This document shows positions 1 to 7,870 of a stretch of DNA of 64,000 bases, piece by piece. The notes under the pieces were generated by a model. It had not been told where the DNA came from and searched no databases. It saw nothing but the letters and a program-made list of their open reading frames with translations. A program made the translations under genes and the position numbers. The DNA comes from Thalassolituus sp. UBA1087 (GTDB taxonomy: Bacteria; Pseudomonadota; Gammaproteobacteria; Pseudomonadales; Oceanobacteraceae), in NCBI GenBank assembly GCA_002314145.1, contig DCCG01000019.1:1-64000 (forward strand). The letters run 5' to 3'. Each line of letters starts with the position of its first letter. The stretch's first letter is position 1.

Positions 1-1687
1 TGCACTTATTATGCGAAACCGCGGGATAATAATCCTCAAAGCGGTCGGTATATTTTTTATCCGTTGAACTGCCGGCACCATAAGTGTCCCGGATCAGTGA
101 ATTTTTCGCCAGACAGATATCATCAAACCCGAACCAGTTTACCGCCGCGCCATAATAGGCGCCGGAAGTTGTTATAGACCCGGTAGCCAGCAATGTTGAC
201 GTTGTGGTCGTTGATCCCATGGCCAGGTCGCCTTTAAACCAGAACACACCGGGAGCCAGAGCAGCGCCATTAAAAGTCCAGGTATCGCTGTCTTTATCAT
301 ACGTCAGGCAGTCAGTCTGATCAGAAAACCCAAGGCAAATGGCCGGCCCGGGAGAAATTTCAAGACAGCGTCCGTCGCTGCTGTAGGAAAGCAGGTCTGC
401 CTCACACAGATAGCCATAATGCTTGCTGTAATTCTTTTCAAAATATTTATTCAGATAATAGACCTTTCCGTTCGGAACGCCGGCAACATTGTACAGGCGC
501 GCCACTGGTGCTTTGAGATTTTCATCATATTCCAGCACGTAATTGGCTTCCGATTTAAGTGCCCAGGTATCAATGATGACTTTATCCAGCTCAACTTCCG
601 TCACCGGATTCATCGGGACGAAAGAGACCTGTTGACCACCGACAATGGAAGGAGGGCAGCTTTCGGAGACAGTACCGGCCACCTGAATATCAGTAAAGTC
701 ATCCCAGTATGACCCAACGCACCCGGTAAGATTTCCTTTAATCTTAGCCGTACCAACATGCCCGCCAGTGGCAAACAGCGTATTTCCACCAGAGGCCGCT
801 GTATTAATATCATCAAAAGCTTCGGCATAAATATTACCGTCTGCCTTCAGATCACCGTAGGAGGTCCAGGCATTGGCATAGATATCCCCAAGTGTATTAA
901 CGAAATTAAAACTACCTGACGAGTCGATGGTAACATCACCGTTTATCCACATGGTATCGACACTGGCAGATCCCTGCGCCTCGAAATCGCCCATCGCCCA
1001 GATAGTATTAACCGCAACAGTGTCTTTAATTGACACACTGCCATTAGCATAAATGGTTTCTGCAGCGGCACCACTGCCAAGTTTGACGTCACCGGTCGCT
1101 TTAATCGTGCGGATTGAATTAATACTGATCTGATCAATCCGGATATCACCGTCCACACTGAGATCCTGCATATTGCCGTCAACACCGGTAATTTTTATGC
1201 CACCGGTCATATCCAGATTCCCTGATAACATGACAGAATCAGTCAGGTCGATACTGTCTGATATTTCACCTGGCGTCAGCCGGAATACGACATCCATCAA
1301 TGCGGATGAATCAGCGGAAATATCCGTAGCAGTCACTTCAGCTTCTATAAGATAAGTCCCGGGAACCGATGCATCAGCATCCACTGAACGGACAACCGCC
1401 GACATCGAACGGGTCGTATCATTACCGACTGTCATCGTAAGATTACGGTTAACCAGTGCCGGCAGATCATCCTCTTCAACATTCTTCAGATAAAGTCGCA
1501 ACGCATCCGCCGCAGCCCAGGCACTGTTATTAGCATGAGTCGCCGCATGGACTGCAACCTGCTTTGTCTGGGTATTACGGTTACTGTTAATCATACTGAA
1601 GGCTGTAGCACCAACAGCCAGGCTGAGAAGCAGGACCACCAATATGGTCGCAATACCTTTCTGGCGAGAATAGCGGGCGATTTTCAT
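1..1687 (-). CDS. pilX: PilX-like minor pilin, unusually large, partial (C-terminus beyond left edge)
   Basis: Reading frame on the minus strand from ATG at 1687, open for 562 codons to the window edge with no stop. The N-terminus (MKIARYSRQKGIATILVVLL) is a prepilin/PilX leader: basic stretch, a Gly, then one hydrophobic helix. It lies 20 bases after pilW, with a GGACAGG-like ribosome site. PilX helps prime type IV pilus assembly in the inner membrane. Ordinary PilX proteins are about 170-200 residues; this one is at least 562. Residues about 140-320 are repetitive, with short turns of the form NGDVTID, GDIYANA, DGNIYAEAF, which suggests a beta-solenoid or polymer-forming fold. The C-terminal part seen has several Cys. 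The PilX assignment rests on the leader and operon position; the large passenger region is unassigned. Confidence 0.75.
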   Translation of the reverse strand, partial: MKIARYSRQKGIATILVVLLLSLAVGATAFSMINSNRNTQTKQVAVHAATHANNSAWAAADALRLYLKNVEEDDLPALVNRNLTMTVGNDTTRSMSAVVRSVDADASVPGTYLIEAEVTATDISADSSALMDVVFRLTPGEISDSIDLTDSVMLSGNLDMTGGIKITGVDGNMQDLSVDGDIRIDQISINSIRTIKATGDVKLGSGAAAETIYANGSVSIKDTVAVNTIWAMGDFEAQGSASVDTMWINGDVTIDSSGSFNFVNTLGDIYANAWTSYGDLKADGNIYAEAFDDINTAASGGNTLFATGGHVGTAKIKGNLTGCVGSYWDDFTDIQVAGTVSESCPPSIVGGQQVSFVPMNPVTEVELDKVIIDTWALKSEANYVLEYDENLKAPVARLYNVAGVPNGKVYYLNKYFEKNYSKHYGYLCEADLLSYSSDGRCLEISPGPAICLGFSDQTDCLTYDKDSDTWTFNGAALAPGVFWFKGDLAMGSTTTTSTLLATGSITTSGAYYGAAVNWFGFDDICLAKNSLIRDTYGAGSSTDKKYTDRFEDYYPAVSHNKC

Positions 1688-1707
1688 AATCCTGTCCCTT
1701 TAAGTAT

Positions 1708-2397
1708 TCAGATTGCTTCCGGATGAAAGTTATACAGGCAAATATTCAGGTCACTGACAGGCACAGACGGATTAAAGAGGTAAGCCGCATCCGGCGATTT
1801 AACCGTTAAAATATAATGTTCTGAATTTTCTTCAGCCAATGAACGTCCGAAAGAGGTGCATTCGCCTTCTGTCACGCTGAACGAAAATAAGCTGCTGTTA
1901 TCATCAATATATTTGGTTATTTCATCGTCAGTCATTTTCCAGCGTGCGAGGAGACTATCAACATTCCAGCTGAGTGCTGTGAGGTCTGCTGTTTCATTAC
2001 AGCCGCCTGACCGGATCATGCGGATTTCCCGGAAATCATTCCCCTCACTGTCCTGGGTCGTTATTTCTTCGAAACCTTCACACGTATAAGCAGTACCTGC
2101 GATATCCGAGTAACGCCAGAGTAATTGCAGCTGTGTACCATTGTGACGGACTTTAATATCCTCTTCGGAGGCATCTGCGATACCAAACCCCGCCGACTGC
2201 ACGCTTTTTTCAAGTACCATTTCCGCCAGCGAAATACGTCCGTCAAAGCCTGAATATGTTTTATTATCAGTGCTGACCTGAATCAGGTTTTTATAAACCA
2301 CCATACAGGTCAGAGTAATCAGCATAGAAATCATCAGACCAACCATCAGGCTGATAAGCGACATACCTTGCTGCGGACTGAAATAAACAGGTTTCAT
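1708..2397 (-). CDS. pilW: Type IV pilus minor pilin PilW
   Basis: 229-residue minor pilin. The N-terminus MKPVYFSPQQG followed by MSLISLMVGLMISML is a PilD-processed leader plus hydrophobic helix of PilW type; PilW keeps Ser-Leu rather than the usual Phe-Thr after the cleavage Gly. The ATG at 2397 overlaps the pilV stop (TGATG), so translation is coupled; a GTG one codon earlier (2400) is also possible. Cys residues in the C-terminal half (CEGF, GGCNET, EGECTS, NICLYN) could form disulphides in the periplasmic head. In Pseudomonas the order fimU-pilV-pilW-pilX-pilY1 builds the pilus-tip priming complex, and the order here matches. Confidence 0.85.
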   Translation of the reverse strand: MKPVYFSPQQGMSLISLMVGLMISMLITLTCMVVYKNLIQVSTDNKTYSGFDGRISLAEMVLEKSVQSAGFGIADASEEDIKVRHNGTQLQLLWRYSDIAGTAYTCEGFEEITTQDSEGNDFREIRMIRSGGCNETADLTALSWNVDSLLARWKMTDDEITKYIDDNSSLFSFSVTEGECTSFGRSLAEENSEHYILTVKSPDAAYLFNPSVPVSDLNICLYNFHPEAI

Positions 2398-2819
2398 CAC
2401 ATTGTCGCCCAGGTGGAGCCGACACGAACGGTGCCGCCCAGTTTATCTGATTCAACACTCAGAGAAATCGGGGCAGGTACATCAGCAACATTAATACCAT
2501 TAATATTGACAACGGTTTCAACGCCGCAGCCAAGTACAGTCACCGCCAGGGTTTCGCCGTCCGGTAGTGTCACCTGCGGTGAGGCACTACAGATATCAGA
2601 GCCGCCCGATTGGTTGCTGACGAGAACAGCACGTAACTGATCAATCACAATTTCCTGCAAACGCATGTCCCGCTGTGCAACCAGAGAGCGGGACGACATA
2701 TACATAGCGCCAATAATCAGCATGGAGGCGAGCAACATGCTGACCATGGCTTCAATCATAAAATTACCTTGCTGTCTGATGCGCGGGACATTAATCAATA
2801 ACAATGGTTTCTTTTTCAT
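2397..2819 (-). CDS. pilV: Type IV pilus minor pilin PilV
   Basis: About 140 residues. The predicted leader is MKKKPLLLINVPRIRQQG, followed by NFMIEAMVSMLLASMLIIGA, a type IV prepilin helix with Glu at +5 as required for methylation and assembly. The ATG at 2819 lies inside the 3' end of fimU (29-bp overlap). An upstream in-frame ATG at 2870 would give an implausibly long leader. The 18-residue leader is still long for PilV, and TTG codons inside it are alternatives. One Cys pair (SGGSDICSAS, VLGCGVE). Member of the pilE-fimU-pilV-pilW-pilX operon. Confidence 0.8.
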   Translation of the reverse strand: MKKKPLLLINVPRIRQQGNFMIEAMVSMLLASMLIIGAMYMSSRSLVAQRDMRLQEIVIDQLRAVLVSNQSGGSDICSASPQVTLPDGETLAVTVLGCGVETVVNINGINVADVPAPISLSVESDKLGGTVRVGSTWATM

Positions 2820-3273
2820 CGTCAGCTGTTCCGGTTGCAATCGTAAAGGTAAATTCCGTGCCACACCCACTGCAATCGACCGTTGTTAATAATCCACGAT
2901 TATTAAAACAGGAGCACTGATACGGACTGCCATCCTGTGTAATATCAACATCTGCATTAACGTTTTTTTGCCAGACCAGTTTCCCCGCACCAGACGCACA
3001 ATCTGCTGCGCTCACCGCTGTGCCCTGTAAAACCTTCAGTTCACCACTTTCCAGACAGATTTTAGCCACCGGGCTGTCAGCGGAGGCAGCCATAGCATTT
3101 CTGATCGCCGCACCGCGTGCATGTCCAAAGGCTTCCGTCAAAGCCCCCTGAGCATCCAGACGATTGGCACTGGCAACCCAGCCTCCGGTGAGGGGAACAG
3201 TAACCGCGATAACAAGCGCCATAATCGCCAACGTGACCATAGCCTCAACCAGTGTAAAACCGCGGGAATTCAC
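2791..3273 (-). CDS. fimU: Type IV pilus minor pilin FimU/FimT (GspH-like)
   Basis: 160 residues, GTG start at 3273 overlapping the stop of the preceding pilE-like gene by four bases. The leader MNSRG is followed by FTLVEAMVTLAIMALVIAVT, the classic prepilin cleavage site (G/F) with Glu5 and a hydrophobic helix. The downstream region fits GspH/FimT pseudopilins (residues about 40-160). Five Cys near the C-terminus (CASGAG, CSCFNNRG, DCSGCG) suggest disulphides or metal binding and are more than I would expect for FimU. Likely part of the minor-pilin tip complex. Confidence 0.8.
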   Translation of the reverse strand: MNSRGFTLVEAMVTLAIMALVIAVTVPLTGGWVASANRLDAQGALTEAFGHARGAAIRNAMAASADSPVAKICLESGELKVLQGTAVSAADCASGAGKLVWQKNVNADVDITQDGSPYQCSCFNNRGLLTTVDCSGCGTEFTFTIATGTADDEKETIVID

Positions 3274-3695
3274 AGCCAGTCTCCGGACGCATAACTGCAG
3301 CCCGTCACGGAGCGCGTGCCGTCATTGGTCAGCGTGATAATGCAGCCGGCCAGATCGCCACGCTGACCTTTAGCTTTCAGGGCATAGGTAGTGGCACTGG
3401 CACCGTCGGTGTAAAAAACAAAGTCGCTGCTGTCAGAAGCCGGGGACCAGCCACTGAAAGCGGTGGTCAGACCTGCGGTATCTGTATAATCAGAAGTCGG
3501 ATAGGTCAGGGTTCTCTGATAATAATTTTCGTAATTCAGACTGAGCGCGACGATATCGGATTGCGCAGTTTTAATAACCGAGCGGTCGATGTAACGCTTA
3601 TAAGAGGGCACAGCTATTGCCGCAAGAATGGCAACGATAGCGACCACTACCAGAACTTCAATCAGGGTAAAGCCCTTGCTTCTGCTGTGTTTCAT
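3270..3695 (-). CDS. pilE: Type IV pilin PilE-like, first gene of the minor-pilin operon
   Basis: 141 residues from ATG 3695. The leader MKHSRSKG is followed by FTLIEVLVVVAIVAILAAIA, a textbook prepilin site. In-frame ATGs at 3716 and 3767 exist, but only 3695 gives a normal eight-residue leader. The pair GCIITL...SVTGCSY near the C-terminus matches the D-loop disulphide of PilE minor pilins. In Pseudomonas pilE lies at the end of the fimU operon; here it is first, next to fimU. The operon has no gaps between genes 1-4, so it is probably one transcript starting in the 600-bp spacer upstream. Confidence 0.82.
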   Translation of the reverse strand: MKHSRSKGFTLIEVLVVVAIVAILAAIAVPSYKRYIDRSVIKTAQSDIVALSLNYENYYQRTLTYPTSDYTDTAGLTTAFSGWSPASDSSDFVFYTDGASATTYALKAKGQRGDLAGCIITLTNDGTRSVTGCSYASGDWL

Positions 3696-4296
3696 TGTAC
3701 TGCTGCCTGCTCTCATGCCTTTGCCCCCGGCACTCTGTTGCCAAAAAGTATAAAATAAAGAAACCACGCCAAAACTATTGCCTGAATTGCAACAATTGTG
3801 TCCTGTCCAACCAATCTTATTCCACTCTTTAATGGCACTAAAGAACCAAATTGGTCAGACAACCAGTACTATCATGCTAATTGAGACCTATGTCGCAAAA
3901 GGAAGATTACAATCTGTTACATCAACCAGAAATTAAGAAAGACCCGGAGCCGGGAAACCCCACGAGCTCCTGCAGCAGCAGTCTGCAGCCGCCACAGGAC
4001 TGCTTCTGCAACAGGCCAGCCAATCGGGCAATTGACATGAAGTTATTGTTTTACTGATATTTTATGTCAGTAGAACAACCCAGATGGCTCATTAAGACCC
4101 CATCATGTAGCTATTGGACGCCATTCATACGATCTGGCCCTTGCTGGATTAACGAATTTAAAACAATAATAATTCCATAATAACTGTATTGACTTAGGGG
4201 TGATTTCCGGAACAAGATTCAGGACTGCCTTAATTCCTCTCAGCCAGGTTACAGCAATAACGTCTGTATCCGGCCCGATAATACAGCCCCACGTTT
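3696..4296. other. 601-bp intergenic region between divergent pilin operon and NRDE gene
   Basis: No open frame here looks coding; a short reading frame at 4230-4469 on the minus strand mostly overlaps the NRDE gene. AT-rich stretches at 3760-3860 and 4140-4200 are likely promoter regions for the two divergent transcripts. There is a short inverted repeat ACCAAT/ATTGGT around 3810 and 3849. The middle (3945-4030) is GC-rich and can form imperfect hairpins from CTGCAG-type repeats. I see no AlgR-type box that I would trust. Confidence 0.5.
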
Positions 4297-5061
4297 ATGT
4301 GCCTGATTGTTTTTAACTGGTCCCCCGGCGAGCACGACTGGCTGACGGTGAGCGCCAACCGCGACGAGTTTTTACACCGCCCTACGCAGCCGCTGAGCCG
4401 CTGGCCTGGTGACGCCCGGATCGTGGCAGGCAAAGACCTGCAACAGGGTGGTACCTGGCTGGGTGCCAACCGCCATGGTCAGTTCGCCTTCCTCACCAAT
4501 GTGAGAGCCCCGGGTGCAGGGCCGGCAACACCTGAGTCGCGCGGGCTGCTGGTCCGGGAGTATCTGGAGCGTCCGCAGCCGGCAGCGGACTTTGCCGCAC
4601 AACTGCTCAGTCGCTGTCAGGCCTTTGCTCCGTTCAATCTGATCGTGGGCAGCCCGCAACAGATGCTGTGGATAACCAATTATCCGCAGCCGCAACAAAG
4701 CATCATTGCGCCCGGCATCCATACGCTGAGCAACGCCGCCCTGGACACTCCATGGCCCAAGTCTCAGCTGGCACAGCAGCAGCTGCAGCAATGGCTGCAA
4801 CATCAGGAGCAGAACCCCGGACAACTGGCTGATCTGATTAACAGCCGCGCAACCTGCGCTGATCAGGAGTTACCTGATACCGGCATTCCCCTTGATTGGG
4901 AGCGGATGCTGTCCGCCCAGCTGATCGTCTCTCCCGACTATGGCACCCGCTCATCGACCGCCATTCTGGGGCGCGGGCATCACCTCACGCTGTGTGAGCT
5001 CAGCCGTGATGCCGGCGGCGGCATCAGCGCCTGTCATCAGGAAACCCTGACCTTTACCTGA
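4297..5061 (+). CDS. NRDE (TANGO2/DUF833) family protein
   Basis: 254 residues. Starts MCLIVFNW with Cys at position 2 and carries the family-defining block SANRDEFLHRPTQPLSRW at about residues 19-36, followed by GGTWLGANRHGQFAFLTNVR. These are hallmarks of the NRDE/TANGO2 family, whose fold resembles N-terminal-nucleophile hydrolases and whose eukaryotic members are linked to haem or lipid handling. The bacterial function is not established. No signal peptide, so cytoplasmic. No operon partner: the next gene starts 220 bp downstream on the same strand. Confidence 0.9.
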   Translation: MCLIVFNWSPGEHDWLTVSANRDEFLHRPTQPLSRWPGDARIVAGKDLQQGGTWLGANRHGQFAFLTNVRAPGAGPATPESRGLLVREYLERPQPAADFAAQLLSRCQAFAPFNLIVGSPQQMLWITNYPQPQQSIIAPGIHTLSNAALDTPWPKSQLAQQQLQQWLQHQEQNPGQLADLINSRATCADQELPDTGIPLDWERMLSAQLIVSPDYGTRSSTAILGRGHHLTLCELSRDAGGGISACHQETLTFT

Positions 5062-5281
5062 CCTCCCGTCAGCCGGCGCTGATATGCAAAAATGTCAGCT
5101 TTTTTATTTTCTGCCCGTTTATTGTCATCTGCCTGAAAGTTACAAAAAAACAGCCTAATTGATTGTTTTTAAAGGGATCAATTTTCTGTCGCTTACAGAT
5201 TTTTCATAGTCTTACAAAATTCATAATTCCGCAGCCTGAAAGACACCACATTTCCTTATCCGGCGGTCCATACTTCTTTGC

Positions 5282-7069
5282 ATGAACAGCACGAATACTG
5301 CTCAGAAGCCGCAACGTGTCATTGCACTCACCGGATTGATTGGTCTGGTGTGTCTTGCATTGCTGTTTGCCGCTCTGGCCGCCAGCATCAATACCAAGCC
5401 TTATATGCCGCCCAAAGTGGCGCAGAAGTATATGGAGGAATGGTTAATTGAATCCGCGCGTCGCGTGGCGGGTGAAGTGCGCCTGAAACACGCCCAGGCT
5501 ATTGAGCCTTTTTATCTGCGCCGCGATTACCAGCCTGTGTGGATGGACAGCTACGAGCTGACCGATGCCGCCAAAGAACTGCTTCAGGTATTGCGTGAAA
5601 CAGCTGCCGATGAGTGGCGCCAGTATGGTTACGAATTACCGACCCTGGAACGTGAAACCAGCCGGCTGTCCAACCTGCCGAAACAGGCAACCGCCGTCGA
5701 AGTCCTTCTGACCGACGCGTTCATCACCTATGCCGACCAGGCATTGAACGCCGAACTGCTGCCCGATACCGGAGAAGGTGATCACGCCATCCGTAAAGTA
5801 TCCGCCATGGCCAATCCCGGTACCCGCATCAGCGAAGAACAGATCGTCAACCTGCTGGCAGAATCCATCCGCCGCAATGAACTCGATTCACTGGTTGAAA
5901 AACTCACGCCTTCTCACCCCGGGTATCTGGAACTGCGCAAGCAGCTGAACCGCTATCTGGCTATCTCCAATTCCGGTCGCTGGTATCCACTGCCGGATGA
6001 TCTGGCCCTGAAGGCCGGTGAGCGCCACCGTATGGTGCCTCATCTGCGCTGGATGCTGAGCCAGTATGGCGACCTGCGTAAAGGTGCTTTGTCCTGGCTG
6101 TTTAAGGAATCGGAAGAACGTACGCTGGCGCCGGCGGATCACGAAACCGTGGACCTCAGCCGGCCGGAATTTCTGTTTGACGACACCCTGGCCGAAGCGC
6201 TGAAGAGTTTTCAACAGCGTCACAAACTCAAAGACAGCGGAGAGCTGGATAAAGCCACGCTGGGCTGGCTCAATATTCCGCCTTATCAGATGGCACAGAA
6301 AATCGCTCTGAATATGAAACGCTGGCGCCACCTGCCAAGAGAACTTGGTGACCGCCACGTGATGGTGAATATGGCCGATTATCGTCTGCAGCTGATGAAC
6401 GGCGGGTCGGTAGAGCTGGATATGAAAGTCATCATCGGCAACCTGCAGCGCCGCACACCGGTCATGGCCCACAAGATCAGCACTCTGGAGCTGGCGCCTA
6501 CCTGGTCTGTTCCCCGCCGTATCGCGGTCAACAGCCTGCTGCCGAAAATCCGCCGCAATCCCGATTACCTGCAACGTAAAGGCTATCAGCTGATTACTCA
6601 GGTCAACGGCGTCAATCAGTTTGTTAACCCTCATGATGTCGACTGGTCAAAAGTAACAGCGCGCCACTTCCCTTACCGGCTGGTACAGAAAGCCGGCAGC
6701 GATAATGCGCTGGGGACCATCAAATTCCTGTTCCCCAACAACAAGGATATTTACCTGCACGATACTTCTCAGCCACAACTGTTCAATCTGGAAAAACGGG
6801 CCCTCAGCTCCGGCTGTGTGCGGGTGGAAAAACCCCGTCTGCTGGCCGAGAAACTGCTGCGAGGCTATCAGGGCTGGACGCGCAACAATATTGATTCCGC
6901 CATTGATCAGAACCGGACTACCCGGGTCAAACTGCAGGATGATGTTCCTGTGTATCTGATGTACTGGACCACCTGGGTGGATGAAGACGGCGTGCTGCAG
7001 GTACGTGATGATGTGTACAACCGTGATCTGATCGCCGGCCGGCCAGCTGTTAACCCCGTCACCCTCTGA
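5282..7069 (+). CDS. ldtD: L,D-transpeptidase of the LdtD (YcbB) type
   Basis: 595 residues, close to E. coli LdtD (615). One N-terminal membrane anchor (about residues 13-34), then a helical scaffold, a peptidoglycan-binding-like segment (ALKSFQQRHKLKDSGELD, about 303-320) and a C-terminal YkuD catalytic domain. The catalytic signature is LHDTSQPQLFNLEKRALSSG followed by CVRVEKP, with the conserved His and the nucleophile Cys in SSGCVRV. It forms 3-3 crosslinks between meso-diaminopimelate residues in the periplasm. The murein endopeptidase MepK follows 176 bp downstream, the same pairing as ycbB-ycbK in E. coli. Confidence 0.93.
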   Translation: MNSTNTAQKPQRVIALTGLIGLVCLALLFAALAASINTKPYMPPKVAQKYMEEWLIESARRVAGEVRLKHAQAIEPFYLRRDYQPVWMDSYELTDAAKELLQVLRETAADEWRQYGYELPTLERETSRLSNLPKQATAVEVLLTDAFITYADQALNAELLPDTGEGDHAIRKVSAMANPGTRISEEQIVNLLAESIRRNELDSLVEKLTPSHPGYLELRKQLNRYLAISNSGRWYPLPDDLALKAGERHRMVPHLRWMLSQYGDLRKGALSWLFKESEERTLAPADHETVDLSRPEFLFDDTLAEALKSFQQRHKLKDSGELDKATLGWLNIPPYQMAQKIALNMKRWRHLPRELGDRHVMVNMADYRLQLMNGGSVELDMKVIIGNLQRRTPVMAHKISTLELAPTWSVPRRIAVNSLLPKIRRNPDYLQRKGYQLITQVNGVNQFVNPHDVDWSKVTARHFPYRLVQKAGSDNALGTIKFLFPNNKDIYLHDTSQPQLFNLEKRALSSGCVRVEKPRLLAEKLLRGYQGWTRNNIDSAIDQNRTTRVKLQDDVPVYLMYWTTWVDEDGVLQVRDDVYNRDLIAGRPAVNPVTL

Positions 7070-7114
7070 CTTTCCTTCCTTTCATGCATTACTCCACTCT
7101 CAATGTGAGCGTGT

Positions 7115-7128
7115 TACATAATTATGTA
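7115..7128. repeat. 14-bp perfect palindrome TACATAATTATGTA
   Basis: A perfect 14-bp palindrome in the 176-bp gap between ldtD and the MepK gene, 118 bases upstream of the latter's start. It could be a dimeric regulator's operator. Nothing identifies the regulator. Confidence 0.4.
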
Positions 7129-7245
7129 TGACTAATGTAGCGTTACGTAGTCTGCGGAACGGTTCCCCATTTTTACCCGATTGCCTTTGGCATAATCCTG
7201 CCGTTAACAATGAATTCGTACGAAAAAACTCCGGGTTAAACAGGC

Positions 7246-7791
7246 ATGAATAACCGTCGTCAATTTCTCAAACAGGCTGCTGCGCTGAGCGCTGCCGGTC
7301 TGACCTCCTCCCTCGTCAGCCAAACGGCTGCCGCAGAGCAGGGCGAGCGTTCGCTGCAGGTGTACAACATCCATACCGGCGAGTCCGCCAACTGTACTTT
7401 CTGGGCCAACGGCCAATACATAGACGAAGAAATTCAGATGCTGGATTTTCTGGTGCGTGATCACAGAGCCAATCAGACACTGGCCATGCAGCGCGAACTG
7501 TACGAAAACATGTATTACCTGCAGGAACTGTTCGGCCACCATGAGCCGCTGTACATTATTTCCGGCTACCGCGCCCCGAAGACCAATTCCGATCTGCGCC
7601 ATGTCAGCAACGGTGTTGCCGAACACAGCCTGCATATGCAGGGGCGGGCCATTGATATACGTATTCCCGGTGTCTCCCACCGCCACCTGCACAAAGCGGC
7701 ACTGGCCATGCGTACCGGCGGAGTGGGGTACTACCCCAAGAGTGGTTTTATTCATATCGATACCGGCCGGGTCCGGCACTGGACAGCCTGA
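7246..7791 (+). CDS. mepK: MepK (YcbK)-type murein endopeptidase, DUF882 / M15-like
   Basis: 181 residues, matching E. coli MepK (182). The N-terminus MNNRRQFLKQAAALSAAGL is a twin-arginine signal (RRQFLK) ending near TAAAE. The catalytic region holds SGYRAPKTN, then EHSLHMQGRAIDI with zinc ligands His and Asp, and SGFIHIDTGRVRHW with the third ligand His. In E. coli the enzyme cleaves both 4-3 and the 3-3 crosslinks made by L,D-transpeptidases, which explains its position after ldtD. A strong bidirectional terminator follows. Confidence 0.92.
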   Translation: MNNRRQFLKQAAALSAAGLTSSLVSQTAAAEQGERSLQVYNIHTGESANCTFWANGQYIDEEIQMLDFLVRDHRANQTLAMQRELYENMYYLQELFGHHEPLYIISGYRAPKTNSDLRHVSNGVAEHSLHMQGRAIDIRIPGVSHRHLHKAALAMRTGGVGYYPKSGFIHIDTGRVRHWTA

Positions 7792-7820
7792 GCACCTGAC
7801 CAGGCAGGCGATCCACATAC

Positions 7821-7851
7821 AAAAAGAGAGGCCCGCAGGCCTCTCTTTTTT
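7821..7851. terminator. Bidirectional rho-independent terminator between mepK and ptsP
   Basis: Perfect stem AGAGAGGCC / GGCCTCTCT with a four-base loop, flanked by A5 on the left and T6 on the right, so it can end transcription from both sides (mepK on plus, ptsP on minus). Confidence 0.92.
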
Positions 7852-7870
7852 ATTCAGCAACCGGTGTGAA

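Noticed and set aside
3785..3806. Possible sigma-54 promoter for the pilin operon (minus strand GGACAC...TTGC)
   Set aside because: The GG to GC spacing is 11 rather than 10 and two of six minus-24 bases are wrong, so it is below the quality of the two nitrogen promoters.
4230..4469. Minus-strand frame overlapping the start of the NRDE gene
   Set aside because: Mostly antisense to a clear coding region; no support of its own.
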